From: CAZZHG01 sp964653655
GTDB lineage: Bacteria; Bdellovibrionota; FAC87; UBA2466
DNA length: 64,000 nucleotides
Direction of reading: 5' to 3'
Assembly (NCBI GenBank): GCA_964653655.1
Contig: CAZZHG010000010.1
Location: 6,128-70,127 of the forward strand
A program made the translations under genes and the position numbers. Below are positions 16,234-24,856 of this stretch, one piece after another (position 1 is the first letter of the stretch; the number at the start of each line of letters is the position of its first letter). Under the pieces are notes generated by a model. That model had not been told where the DNA came from. It made no database searches and saw nothing but the letters and a program-made list of their open reading frames with translations.

Positions 16234-18138
16234 TTACTTCTCTTCGCGGAACTCGGCTTCGATGGGCTCGTCGCCTTTGTCCGACTTGCCTTCTCCGCCG
16301 GGAGCCCCTTGGCCGCCCGCTCCACCGCCGCCGGCCGCGGAGGCCGACTTGTAGAGCTCTTCAGCGAGCTTGTGGGACAAAGCGGAGAGCTTGTCGTAGT
16401 TGGACTTCAGCGTATCGAAGTCCTCGCCTTCGACCGCCTTCTTCGCGTCGGCCATCGCCGCCTCGATCTCCGTCTTCAAGGGAGCGGGCACCTTCGCCTC
16501 GTTCTCCTTGATGAGCTTCGCCGTGGAGTAGACGAGGTTATCGAGGTTGTTCTTCAGGGTGATGCGCTCGCGCTTCTTCTTGTCCTCTTCCGCGTGGCTT
16601 TCGGCGTCGTTGATCATGCGCTTGATCTCGTCTTCTTTCAGACCGCTGGAGGCGGTGATCTTCACCGACTGCTCCTTACCGGTCGCAAGATCCTTCGCGC
16701 CGACGTGAACGATACCGTTCGCGTCGATGTCGAAAGTCACTTCGATCTGGGGAAGACCGCGGGGCGACGGGGGCAGTCCGGCCAGCTGGAACCGGGCAAG
16801 CGTCCGGTTGTCGTAGGCCATCTCGCGCTCGCCTTGGAGCACGTGGATTTCCACCGTCGACTGATTGTCTTCCGCCGTCGAGAAGATCTGGCTCTTCTTC
16901 GTCGGGATCGTCGTGTTGCGCTCAATCAACTTCGTGAACACGTGGCCCAGGGTTTCGATACCGAGGGACAGAGGCGTCACGTCGAGAAGGAGCAAGTCTT
17001 TCACCTGGCCGCTGAGCACTCCGCCCTGAATGGCGGCGCCGACGGCGACCACTTCGTCCGGATTAACGGACTTGTTCGGCTCCTTGCCGAAGAACTCTTT
17101 TACCTTCGCCTGAATCTTCGGGATGCGGGTCGAACCGCCGACGAGAACGACCTCGTCGATTTGGCTCGCCTGAAGACCGGAGTCCTTCAAGGCTTTGCGG
17201 CAAGGCTCGATGGAGCGCTCGATGAGGTCATCGACGAGCTGTTCGAACTTGCTGCGCGAAAGCTTGATCTGAAGATGCTTGGGACCGGAAACGTCCGCCG
17301 TGATGAACGGCAGGTTGATTTCGGTCTCCATCGCGGAGGAAAGCTCGATTTTGGCCTTTTCCGCCGCCTCTTTCAGGCGCTGGAGGGCCATCTTGTCCTT
17401 CCCGAGGTCGATGCCCTGGTCCTTTTTGAACTCGGCAACGAGCCATTCGATGATTCTGTGATCGAAGTCGTCACCGCCGAGGTGCGTGTCGCCGTTGGTC
17501 GCCTTCACTTCGACGACGTTGTCGCCGACGTCGAGAATCGAGATGTCGAAGGTACCGCCGCCGAAATCGTATACGGCGATCTTCTCGTCTTTCTTCTTGT
17601 CCAAGCCGTACGCGAGGGCCGCGGCGGTCGGCTCGTTGATGATGCGCTTTACATCGAGGCCCGCGATACGTCCGGCGTCTTTAGTCGCCTGGCGCTGGGC
17701 ATCGTTGAAGTAGGCGGGGACGGTTATGACCGCTTCGGTCACCGGCTGTCCGAGATAGTCTTCCGCGCACTTTTTCAGCTTCGCGAGCACGTGGGACGAA
17801 ATTTCGGGTGGAGCGTACTTCTTGCCCTTGATGTCGATGGCGGCGTCCCCGTTGTCGGCGCGGACGACCTTATAAGGGACCATCTTCATTTCGTTGCCGA
17901 CTTCGTCGAACTTGCGGCCGACGAAGCGCTTGGCCGAATAAACCGTGTTTTCGGGGTTGGTGATGGCTTGGCGCTTGGCCACCTGGCCGACCAGCCGCTC
18001 CTCATCCTTCGTAAAAGCCACGACGGACGGGGTTGTGCGCCCGCCTTCCTCGTTAGGAATCACCTGGGTGTCGTTGCCGTCCATGACCGCCACGCACGAG
18101 TTGGTGGTTCCCAAGTCGATACCGATAATTTTTCCCAT
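16234..18138 (-). CDS. dnaK: chaperone protein DnaK (Hsp70)
   Basis: 634 residues, full length. The nucleotide-binding domain starts GKIIGIDLGTTNSCVAV and contains VPAYFNDAQRQATKDAG, IINEPTAAALAYG and VLVGGSTRIPK; the substrate-binding domain (LLLDVTPLSLGIET onward) is followed by a Gly/Ala-rich linker and the EFREEK end matching EEVD-type tails. Usual partners grpE and dnaJ are not adjacent. A GAAGGAG-type ribosome-binding site precedes the ATG. Confidence 0.98.
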   Translation of the reverse strand: MGKIIGIDLGTTNSCVAVMDGNDTQVIPNEEGGRTTPSVVAFTKDEERLVGQVAKRQAITNPENTVYSAKRFVGRKFDEVGNEMKMVPYKVVRADNGDAAIDIKGKKYAPPEISSHVLAKLKKCAEDYLGQPVTEAVITVPAYFNDAQRQATKDAGRIAGLDVKRIINEPTAAALAYGLDKKKDEKIAVYDFGGGTFDISILDVGDNVVEVKATNGDTHLGGDDFDHRIIEWLVAEFKKDQGIDLGKDKMALQRLKEAAEKAKIELSSAMETEINLPFITADVSGPKHLQIKLSRSKFEQLVDDLIERSIEPCRKALKDSGLQASQIDEVVLVGGSTRIPKIQAKVKEFFGKEPNKSVNPDEVVAVGAAIQGGVLSGQVKDLLLLDVTPLSLGIETLGHVFTKLIERNTTIPTKKSQIFSTAEDNQSTVEIHVLQGEREMAYDNRTLARFQLAGLPPSPRGLPQIEVTFDIDANGIVHVGAKDLATGKEQSVKITASSGLKEDEIKRMINDAESHAEEDKKKRERITLKNNLDNLVYSTAKLIKENEAKVPAPLKTEIEAAMADAKKAVEGEDFDTLKSNYDKLSALSHKLAEELYKSASAAGGGGAGGQGAPGGEGKSDKGDEPIEAEFREEK

Positions 18139-18247
18139 TGTTCACTCCTTCACTTTAGCCGGCGGCGCCCCCGGGCCGCTCGCCGAAAGTCTATAAATCT
18201 AAATAGTTACCAGCTCACTCGGGAACCGGCTTTCTTCGCTCGGGGGT

Positions 18248-18275
18248 AGTATGGGAACCGCTTGTTCGAAGTCAA
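18248..18275 (-). promoter_or_regulatory. putative dnaK promoter
   Basis: Minus strand TTGACT (18270-18275) with CATACT (18248-18253) at 16 nt, or TACTAC at 18 nt. The leader would be about 105 nt. Whether it is heat-shock (sigma-32) or sigma-70 driven cannot be decided; no CIRCE operator is seen. Confidence 0.4.
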
Positions 18276-18373
18276 CCGACGGAAACCCATCCTGAATTCC
18301 CTCTTGTGGTCTTGACCCGAAAAAGAGTATTCCCATGCTTCTCTCGCAAAAAGAAACGGCAGAGGCCGAAACG

Positions 18374-18676
18374 ATGCCCATATACGAATACGAGTGCGAA
18401 AAGTGCCAGGAGGCCTTTGAAATTTCTCAGAAGATTTCGGAGCCACCGCTTACCGAGTGCCCTACTTGCGGCAGTCCGGTGCGCAAGCTGGTCTCCCGGT
18501 CAAGCTTCCAGCTGAAGGGCGGAGGCTGGTACAAGACGGATTACAAGAAACCGGGATCGAGCTCGGGCGGTTCCTCGGGTGGAACGAAGTCGGAGACGGC
18601 CTCAGCCACCCCGGCACCGGAAAAGCCGAAGCCCAAGGGCGGATGCGGAAGCGGGGGATGTGGCCATAGTCACTAG
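18374..18676 (+). CDS. FmdB-family zinc-ribbon protein
   Basis: 100 residues. Starts MPIYEYECEKCQEAFE and has two CxxC knuckles (CEKC and CPTCG), the FmdB/CxxC_CXXC_SSSS zinc ribbon, then a conserved GGGWYKTDYKK and a low-complexity Ser/Gly/Pro tail ending in a Cys/His cluster (GGCGSGGCGHSH) that could bind metal. Earlier in-frame starts exist but the family begins at MPIYEY. Role unknown; originally named as a regulator of amide hydrolases. Confidence 0.87.
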   Translation: MPIYEYECEKCQEAFEISQKISEPPLTECPTCGSPVRKLVSRSSFQLKGGGWYKTDYKKPGSSSGGSSGGTKSETASATPAPEKPKPKGGCGSGGCGHSH

Positions 18677-18682
18677 CCCGCC

Positions 18683-18712
18683 TTGACTTTCCCGGGGGTG
18701 TGACCAGAATAC
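18683..18712 (+). promoter_or_regulatory. putative groESL promoter
   Basis: TTGACT (18683-18688) and GAATAC (18707-18712) with an 18-nt spacer. The leader contains a small hairpin GGGAC-gttga-GTCCC (18755-18769) and ends with a perfect AGGAGG (18778-18783) 6 nt before the groES ATG. No CIRCE inverted repeat is visible. Confidence 0.5.
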
Positions 18713-18789
18713 TGTGCGGTTTGAATTAACTTAGATTTTTTTGCCAACAAAATTGGGACGTTGAGTCCCGAGACTTTAGGAGGAAGACC

Positions 18790-19083
18790 ATGAACATTCG
18801 TCCTTTGCACGATCGTTTGATCGTGAAGCGGTTCGAAGAAGAAGAACGTACCAAGGGTGGGATCATCATCCCCGACAACGCGAAGGAAAAGCCCCAGCAG
18901 GGCGAAGTCATCGCGGTCGGTAACGGCAAAGTGCTGGAAGACGGCAAGAAGCAGCCCCTCGAAGTAAAGAAGGGCGACCGGGTTTTGTTCGGTAAGTACT
19001 CCGGCTCCGAGATCAAGATCGACGGAACCGAGTACCTGATGATGCGCGAAGAGGACATCCTCGGCGTCATTGAAAAGGCTTAA
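18790..19083 (+). CDS. groES: co-chaperonin GroES
   Basis: 97 residues, full length: MNIRPLHDRLIVKRFEEEER, the mobile-loop region TKGGIIIPDNAKEKP that contacts GroEL, and the C-terminal EYLMMREEDILGVIE. It forms the heptameric lid of the GroEL chamber. A consensus AGGAGG precedes the ATG. groEL starts 24 bp downstream in the same operon. Confidence 0.98.
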   Translation: MNIRPLHDRLIVKRFEEEERTKGGIIIPDNAKEKPQQGEVIAVGNGKVLEDGKKQPLEVKKGDRVLFGKYSGSEIKIDGTEYLMMREEDILGVIEKA

Positions 19084-19107
19084 TCACTTTTAACTAAGGA
19101 GTATTCC

Positions 19108-20775
19108 ATGGCTGCCAAGGAATTGCGTTTTAACGAAGAAGCCCGGGCGTCGATTCTCCGGGGCGTCAACATTCTCGCGGAAGCGGTGAAGGTTACCCTC
19201 GGACCGCGCGGACGTAACGTCGTGATCGAAAAGTCGTTCGGTGCCCCCACGGTCACCAAGGACGGCGTGACGGTCGCGAAGGAAATCGAGCTCGAGAACA
19301 AGTTCGAAAACATGGGCGCGCAGATGGTGAAGGAAGTCGCTTCGAAGACGAGCGACGACGCCGGCGACGGCACCACCACGGCGACCGTTCTCGCCCAAGC
19401 CATCTTCCGCGAAGGCGCGAAGGTCGTGACCACGGGCCAGAACCCCATGGACATCAAGCGCGGCATCGACGCGGCGGTCTCCGCCATCGTCGAGCAGCTT
19501 AAGAAGATGTCCAAGCCGGTCAAGGATCAGAAGGAAATCGCGCAAGTCGGCACGATCTCCGCGAACAACGACCCCGGCATCGGCAAAATCATCGCCGAAG
19601 CCATGGACAAGGTCGGCAAAGAAGGCGTCATCACCGTCGAGGAATCCAAGACGGCGGAGACGACCCTCGAAGTCGTGGAAGGAATGCAGTTCGACCGCGG
19701 TTACCTGTCGCCCTACTTCGTCACGAACGCCGAGACGATGGAGTGCATTTTCGACAACCCCTTCATCCTTCTTTACGACAAGAAGGTTTCCAACATGAAG
19801 GACCTCCTGCCCGTCCTCGAAAAGGTCGTGCAGGCCGGTAAGCCGCTCGTCATCGTCGCCGAAGACGTGGAAGGCGAAGCCCTTGCCACTCTCGTCGTCA
19901 ACAAGCTGCGCGGAACGCTTCAGATCGCGGCCATCAAGGCCCCGGGCTTCGGCGATCGCCGCAAGGAAATGATGAAGGACATCGCGACCCTCACGGGCGG
20001 AGATGTCATCGCGGAAGAGATGGGCAGCAAGCTCGAAGCGACTCAGCTCAATCAGCTGGGCCGCGCGAAGCGCGTCACCATCGACAAAGAGAACACCACG
20101 ATCGTCGACGGAGCCGGCAACAAGGCCGAGATCGACGGCCGGGTTAAGCTCATCCGCAAGCAGATCGAAGACACCTCGTCCGACTACGACCGGGAGAAGC
20201 TCCAGGAGCGTCTCGCGAAGCTCGTCGGCGGCGTCGCCGTCATCAATGTCGGCGCGGCCACCGAAGTCGAGATGAAGGAAAAGAAGGCCCGTGTCGAGGA
20301 CGCGCTCCACGCGACCCGCGCGGCGGTCGAGGAAGGGATCCTTCCCGGCGGCGGAACGGCCCTCATCCGCGCTTCGCTGGTACTCGAAAATCTGAAACTC
20401 CCCGATGAGCAACAGGTCGGCGTGAACATCATCCGCCGGGCTGTCGAAGAACCGCTGCGCCAAATCGCGCAGAACGCGGGCTTCGAAGGCTCCATCGTCG
20501 TGGAGAAGGTCCGCACGAACACGAGCCCCACCTTCGGCTTCAACGCTCACGAAGAGAAGTACGAAGATCTGGTGGCCGCGGGCGTGATCGACCCGACGAA
20601 AGTCGCCCGGTGCGCGCTGCAAAATGCGGCGAGCGTCGCGGCCCTCATGCTCACGACCGAAGCGCTGATCATCGATCGGCCCAAGGAAGAAGAGCCCCAC
20701 GGTCACGGCGGTGGCGGTGGAATGGGCGGCATGGGCGGTATGGGAGGAATGGGTGGCATGGGCGGCATGATGTAA
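19108..20775 (+). CDS. groEL: chaperonin GroEL
   Basis: 555 residues, full length. ATP-binding motifs TLGPRGRNVVIEK and the catalytic GDGTTTATVLAQ (with the conserved Asp) are present, and the apical domain contains the usual hydrophobic helices. The C-terminus is a GGM repeat (GGMGGMGGMGG), typical of protein-folding GroELs. AAGGAG ribosome-binding site before the ATG. It ends the groESL operon with a strong terminator 35 bp downstream. Confidence 0.98.
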   Translation: MAAKELRFNEEARASILRGVNILAEAVKVTLGPRGRNVVIEKSFGAPTVTKDGVTVAKEIELENKFENMGAQMVKEVASKTSDDAGDGTTTATVLAQAIFREGAKVVTTGQNPMDIKRGIDAAVSAIVEQLKKMSKPVKDQKEIAQVGTISANNDPGIGKIIAEAMDKVGKEGVITVEESKTAETTLEVVEGMQFDRGYLSPYFVTNAETMECIFDNPFILLYDKKVSNMKDLLPVLEKVVQAGKPLVIVAEDVEGEALATLVVNKLRGTLQIAAIKAPGFGDRRKEMMKDIATLTGGDVIAEEMGSKLEATQLNQLGRAKRVTIDKENTTIVDGAGNKAEIDGRVKLIRKQIEDTSSDYDREKLQERLAKLVGGVAVINVGAATEVEMKEKKARVEDALHATRAAVEEGILPGGGTALIRASLVLENLKLPDEQQVGVNIIRRAVEEPLRQIAQNAGFEGSIVVEKVRTNTSPTFGFNAHEEKYEDLVAAGVIDPTKVARCALQNAASVAALMLTTEALIIDRPKEEEPHGHGGGGGMGGMGGMGGMGGMGGMM

Positions 20776-20809
20776 GCCGACGCGCCATCTTACCTCTAGG
20801 TAAGTTCAA

Positions 20810-20846
20810 AGGGCGGGTCCCGGGAAACCGGGCCCGCCCTTTTTTA
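20810..20846 (+). terminator. intrinsic terminator of groESL
   Basis: AGGGCGGG-t-CCCGG pairs with CCGGG-CCCGCCCT around a GAAA tetraloop (one bulged base), followed by TTTTTT. Confidence 0.93.
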
Positions 20847-20906
20847 TTCGTGCGGAGTAGCGCGGTGGTGAACTATCCTCGGAACGCGGCCGCAAGGGAG
20901 GGCATC

Positions 20907-21551
20907 ATGAGCGAACTGATCCTATGGACCTACGACTGGGTGCCCGAGGGGCCTCGCGGTTTCGTACGCGATCTACGGCTAAGGTGGGCATGCGAAGAAG
21001 CGGAGCTGCCTTATAGAGTGCAAACGGTTCCGTTCGACGGACGGGAAACCAATCACCTATCGCGCCAGCCCTTCGGACAAGTTCCTTACTTAAGCGACGG
21101 CAAGGTGAACGTGTTCGAAAGCGGAGCGGGGCTTCTGCATCTCGCGCGAAAGAGTGAAAAGCTGATGCCGCGCGATCCGGCGGGAGAAGCGGAGACGCTG
21201 CAATGGACGATTGCCGCGCTCAACTCGATCGAAATGGTTTCCGTTCCGTGGTGGTTCCTTGAAGTAACTGGCGCGAAGGACAATGGTCTTACCAAGTGGA
21301 TGGGCAATCGCCTCGAGCAGCTGGAGAAGGTTTTGAGCGAACGAGAGTGGCTCGCCGCCGACCGCTTTACCGTCGCGGACTTGTTGATGGCGGACGTCCT
21401 GCGCGTTCGCAAAGTTCGGGCTTTCGGCGACCGGCCGGCGACCGAGTCTTACGTGACCCGGGTCACGGACCGCCCCTCGTTCAAGAAGGCTCACGCCGAC
21501 CAGCTGTCGCATTTTGCGGAAGCCGACCGCAAAAGAACGGCCAAGGCCTAA
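20907..21551 (+). CDS. glutathione S-transferase-like protein
   Basis: 214 residues. The N-terminal thioredoxin-fold domain (ILWTYDWVPEGPRGFVRDLRLRWACEEAELPY, with the cis-Pro motif GQVPYL and the ES pair FESGAGLLHLA) is followed by an all-helical domain with TVADLLMADVLR, the typical GST N-capping motif. The catalytic Ser/Tyr position is not clear. GGGAGG precedes the ATG. Probably a monocistronic cytosolic detoxification or housekeeping GST; substrate unknown. Confidence 0.85.
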   Translation: MSELILWTYDWVPEGPRGFVRDLRLRWACEEAELPYRVQTVPFDGRETNHLSRQPFGQVPYLSDGKVNVFESGAGLLHLARKSEKLMPRDPAGEAETLQWTIAALNSIEMVSVPWWFLEVTGAKDNGLTKWMGNRLEQLEKVLSEREWLAADRFTVADLLMADVLRVRKVRAFGDRPATESYVTRVTDRPSFKKAHADQLSHFAEADRKRTAKA

Positions 21552-21581
21552 GCCCATTTCGCCGCGGCCGACTGGGTGTTC

Positions 21582-22079
21582 TTAGTTTGTGCGCGAGAGC
21601 GCGACGATGGAAATGATGAGACTCGACACGGCGGAGATGAGGCCCACGAAGAAGCTGATCTCCTGGTAGCTCTTTCTCCAGTTGAACGGAATGCTGACGA
21701 TGTCGCCGTCTTGAAGCTTCGGGATTTCGCGGCCGTCCGCAATGACGTCCTCGAGATCGATTTCAATGAGCTCGGCCACCTTGCGGCGGCGGATGTTGAT
21801 GCCGTTCAGCTTCGTCTCATCGCTATACCCACCGGCGTAGAGAATGCCGAAAAGAAGGTCCGTGCCTTCCGGCATGTAGTGCACGCCCTGATGCGGGATG
21901 GCGCCGAAAATCAGAATCCGCATTAGAACTTTGCCGTATCCCTTGCCATGAATGAATCCCACGTCCCCTTGGGGACCCGAGAATTTATCGTCGATGGATT
22001 CCGCATGCAGAACGGGAGTCTGAAGAGCGAAAACCGCGATGATGAGCAGACTTACGAAGCGTTTGATTAGTTGGGGCAT
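21582..22079 (-). CDS. SLBB-domain periplasmic protein (polysaccharide-export-like)
   Basis: 165 residues. Signal peptide (RFVSLLIIAVFALQTPVLHAE), then a single SLBB-type beta-grasp domain (MRILIFGAIPHQGVHYMPEG, LLFGILYAGGYSDETKLNGI, LQDGDIVSIPF) and a C-terminal TM helix (EISFFVGLISAVSSLIISIVAL). Wza-type export proteins have a Poly_export domain before SLBB; here it is missing, so this is a minimal SLBB protein anchored at its C-terminus. No other capsule genes are near. Probably co-oriented with pepA, 42 bp after its stop. Confidence 0.75.
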   Translation of the reverse strand: MPQLIKRFVSLLIIAVFALQTPVLHAESIDDKFSGPQGDVGFIHGKGYGKVLMRILIFGAIPHQGVHYMPEGTDLLFGILYAGGYSDETKLNGINIRRRKVAELIEIDLEDVIADGREIPKLQDGDIVSIPFNWRKSYQEISFFVGLISAVSSLIISIVALSRTN

Positions 22080-22121
22080 AGGAGAGAAGAAGGGTTCCCT
22101 CCATTATACCCGGCTCCGGAC

Positions 22122-23636
22122 TTAGAGCGGCTTCCAATTTTCGAGCAGGTTCGTCATGAGACGGACCATCACGCCGGTGGCGAACTTCTTCGAGAGATAG
22201 CTCACGTCCGAACGCCCCCAAGCGGATCCAGCGATGTCGCAGTGCACCCAAGGCAGCTTGGGATCGACGAAATGCTTGAGGAAGATGCCGCCCTTGCTGG
22301 ACCCGGCGTCGCGCATGCCGCTGTTCTTGATGTCGGCGTAGAAGCTCTTCAGATCCTCTTCGTACTCGTCGTAAAGCGGAAGCTCCCACACACGCTCGCC
22401 GGTCGCGTTGGAGGCGTCCTTCATCCGCTGGATGAGGCCCGCGTGATTTCCCATGATGCCGGAGGTGACCCCGCCGAGAGCGACGGTCACTGCGCCGGTA
22501 AGGGTCGCGAAATCGATGAGGGCCTGGGGCTTTTCCTTCTGCGCGTACTCGATGGTATCGGCGAGCACGAGCCGTCCCTCGGCATCCGTATTCACGATTT
22601 CCACGGTCTTGCCCGTCATGCTGACGCGGATGTCGCCCGGCTTTTGCGCGCGCCCGCCCGGCATGTTCTCCGCGGCGGCGATGTAGCCCGTGACGTTCAG
22701 GGGAAGTTCCAAGGCGGCGACCGCCTGCATGATTCCGACGACGGCGCCCGCGCCCATCATGTCGTATTTCATCTCTTCCATCTTGGCGGCGGGCTTGATC
22801 GAGATGCCGCCGCTGTCGAAGGTGATGCCTTTACCGACGAGCGCGATGGGCCGGTCGCCCTTCTTGCCGCCCTTGTACTCGAGCACGATGAGCTTCGGTT
22901 CCTCGCTCGATCCTTGAGCGACACCGACGAAAAGTCCCATCTTTTCCTTCTGCATCTCCTTCATGCCGAGAGCACGGAAGGCGATGCCGTGCTCTTTCGC
23001 CATCTTCTGCGCGAGCTCGGCGAGAATCGTCGGAGTCAGATAGTTACCGGGACGGTCGCCGAGAGAGCGCGTGAAGTTCACCGCTTGGGCGAGAATGAGT
23101 CCCCGTTCGAGCGCTTTCTTCGCCGACGAGCTCTTGAGGCCCGTGACTTCGAGTCCGGCCGGATGAAAGGCTTCCGGCTCGGTCTTTTTCAAATCCTTGT
23201 ACTCGTAGGAGCTGAGCCAATAACCTTCGGCCAGCGCCTGAAGGTAGGGGCCGACTTGGGCTTCCTGAACGGCGGAAAAAACCGCGTCGCCCCGGAGAGT
23301 GACCTTGGAAAGCTTTTCTCTCTTCTGCAGCTGGAAAATTGCTCCACCCGCGCGGCGAAGCTCTTCTTCGCCGAGATCCTTCTTAGCGCCGAGGCCGAGA
23401 AGAATCGTATTGTCGAATCCGCCGAACGAATAGTATCGCAGCAGGTTCGCTTCCCGGGATTTGCCGGCGAAGTGCTTGCTCTGGGTGAGCTTCTTTTCGA
23501 GCGCCTCGATGTCCGTGGCCTTGTCGCCGGCGAACTCGGGCTTCGTGCTCTTTTCCCCGGTGCCCTTGAACCAACTAAGTACTACGGCGTCCGATTTACC
23601 GTTACCCGACGCCAATTCAACTTTCGGAAGAGTCAC
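22122..23636 (-). CDS. pepA: leucyl aminopeptidase (M17)
   Basis: 504 residues. The C-terminal M17 domain carries the signature NTDAEGRLVLADT, the metal-binding Lys/Asp in LVGKGITFDSGG, and ENMPGGRAQKPGD. Dizinc, hexameric cytosolic enzyme that removes N-terminal Leu and other residues. The start is GTG at 23636 with AGGAGG 9 nt upstream. The N-terminal domain (1-180) is family-length but divergent. Confidence 0.94.
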   Translation of the reverse strand: MTLPKVELASGNGKSDAVVLSWFKGTGEKSTKPEFAGDKATDIEALEKKLTQSKHFAGKSREANLLRYYSFGGFDNTILLGLGAKKDLGEEELRRAGGAIFQLQKREKLSKVTLRGDAVFSAVQEAQVGPYLQALAEGYWLSSYEYKDLKKTEPEAFHPAGLEVTGLKSSSAKKALERGLILAQAVNFTRSLGDRPGNYLTPTILAELAQKMAKEHGIAFRALGMKEMQKEKMGLFVGVAQGSSEEPKLIVLEYKGGKKGDRPIALVGKGITFDSGGISIKPAAKMEEMKYDMMGAGAVVGIMQAVAALELPLNVTGYIAAAENMPGGRAQKPGDIRVSMTGKTVEIVNTDAEGRLVLADTIEYAQKEKPQALIDFATLTGAVTVALGGVTSGIMGNHAGLIQRMKDASNATGERVWELPLYDEYEEDLKSFYADIKNSGMRDAGSSKGGIFLKHFVDPKLPWVHCDIAGSAWGRSDVSYLSKKFATGVMVRLMTNLLENWKPL

Positions 23637-23775
23637 TAGAGAAGGCCTCCTGAACGAAAACGTGAGGTCTCTATGTAATAGAAAAAGCTCGTTTTTGTCC
23701 AGAAGCTACCGGTGGGTGGCGGACGTTGCGTGGGGCTTCGCGGGGAAATGGCTTTCCGCGGTCCCGGACTCGGCC

Positions 23776-24300
23776 TTAGTTGGATTTGGGCAGAAACAGC
23801 AGCGAGTGGCCGAAGGGCGACGGCGAGTACGAGCCGCCCTTGATGGAGTCGGCGAAGTACTTGGCCTCGGCCTGGCTATTGAAAGTCAGCTGATTGAGAA
23901 AAGGCTGTTGGGAAATCTTCCACTGGACCACGAAGCCCGCCGGGCGATCGTTGAAAGCGAGGTACTCCACATCGCCGGTATCGAGCAGATTGCGGCCGCG
24001 GTGAAGCCCGAGCTCATCGGCGAAACGCACGGCATCGCCGAGGCTCGCATAGACGGCGGAATCGAAACGGGCGGTATCGTCTTTCCAGGCCAGGACGTAC
24101 TTGGTGCCGACCTTCATCAGGTAAGCCATCTCCGCCCGCGACTGGGACCGGGTCCAGAGCATTCCCACCAGCGCCGCCTCGAGCAGGGCCAAAAGGCCAA
24201 TCACCCAAAGGCGGGTCTTTCCTTCAAACCTAATCCGGCGTCCGTACTTCAACATACCTTGGTACGAAGCAATGCCAATGCCACCCAATCCAATAATCAA
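23776..24300 (-). CDS. membrane-anchored protein of unknown function
   Basis: 174 residues. One strong TM helix (WVIGLLALLEAALVGMLW, residues 31-48), with a short hydrophobic N-terminus before it, then a soluble domain of about 120 residues rich in aromatic residues. The SQAEAKYFADSIKGG and SLGDAVRFADEL repeats look like two related alpha/beta units. TTG start at 24300 as reported; an ATG at 24255 would leave a single N-terminal anchor and is equally plausible. No family recognised. A GC-rich hairpin (about 23740-23763) lies just after its stop. Confidence 0.6.
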   Translation of the reverse strand: MIIGLGGIGIASYQGMLKYGRRIRFEGKTRLWVIGLLALLEAALVGMLWTRSQSRAEMAYLMKVGTKYVLAWKDDTARFDSAVYASLGDAVRFADELGLHRGRNLLDTGDVEYLAFNDRPAGFVVQWKISQQPFLNQLTFNSQAEAKYFADSIKGGSYSPSPFGHSLLFLPKSN

Positions 24301-24856
24301 CCATTTGAAAATATTGATTAATGATCCTGTCTAGAGAAGCAAAAAGCGGGATCTGCTAGACACTTCCAGCCGGATTCTTACAGGCTTGAACCAAACGGGA
24401 CCGGTTCCTGGAGCCGGTCCCAAAAAGGGAGACCCCCCCAAGCTCTAACACGTTGAATTATTTGTGCTTCGGAACAACCCGGATCCGGTTCCAAAATGGG
24501 TATCAAAACCCCGCCAAAAAGCCCCTGAGACTAGTCTCTAAACAAACGCCAAAAAATGACTTAACTAATTGAAATAACTTATATTACATCTCAGTGTGCA
24601 CAGCTGGCATACACCCTGCAATAGGGCCGCACGTAGCGCCGGCAAGTTGCAGCGAGCTAGCAGAAGTTGAACCCGGCGTGAGCAAAAGAAGATTGAGTTG
24701 AGGCGAAGAGGAAACGGGAATCGACCAAATCACCCATTTCCATTCAACCCCCCAAAACCTGTTGCCGACGGTTTGGTGGTTCTTGTCCTCTCGCCTCAAC
24801 TTTCTTCTTTCCCCCTCCAAGCCCACTCCAAGTAAAATAAGCCCATCAAGAGTCCA
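24301..24856. other. 556-bp non-coding region with hairpins and inverted repeats
   Basis: No credible ORF. It holds a perfect hairpin GGGACCGG / CCGGTCCC (24397-24421), the palindrome CCGGATCCGG (24479-24488), and an imperfect direct repeat (CCGGTCCCAAAAAGGG at about 24414 versus CCGGTTCCAAAATGGG at about 24484). An AT-rich stretch follows at 24530-24600, and a larger inverted-repeat element at 24685-24811. A -10-like TAAAAT at 24833-24838 precedes the next gene. Confidence 0.6.
24685..24811. repeat. inverted-repeat element (about 27-bp imperfect arms)
   Basis: The left arm, reading AAGAAGATTGAGTTGAGGCG and on through AAGAGGA (about 24686-24711), is mirrored near the right end (about 24785-24810), whose reverse complement reads AAGAAGAAAGTTGAGGCG and then AGAGGA. 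About 75 bp lie between. The interior holds CCAAAACC / GGTTTGG, which can pair again. It could be a small non-autonomous mobile element or a structured RNA; nothing identifies it. Confidence 0.5.

Noticed and set aside
16309..18249. 646-codon open frame antisense to dnaK, and similar long antisense frames over guaB, groEL, pepA, rpsA and the sigma-54 activator
   Set aside because: High GC and codon bias open such frames; they show no family motifs and lie wholly opposite clear genes.
18677..18789. CIRCE operator before groES
   Set aside because: The TTAGCACTC-N9-GAGTGCTAA pattern is absent; only a small GGGAC/GTCCC hairpin is seen.
20706..20775. Tandem repeat in the groEL 3' end
   Set aside because: It encodes the standard GGM tail of GroEL.
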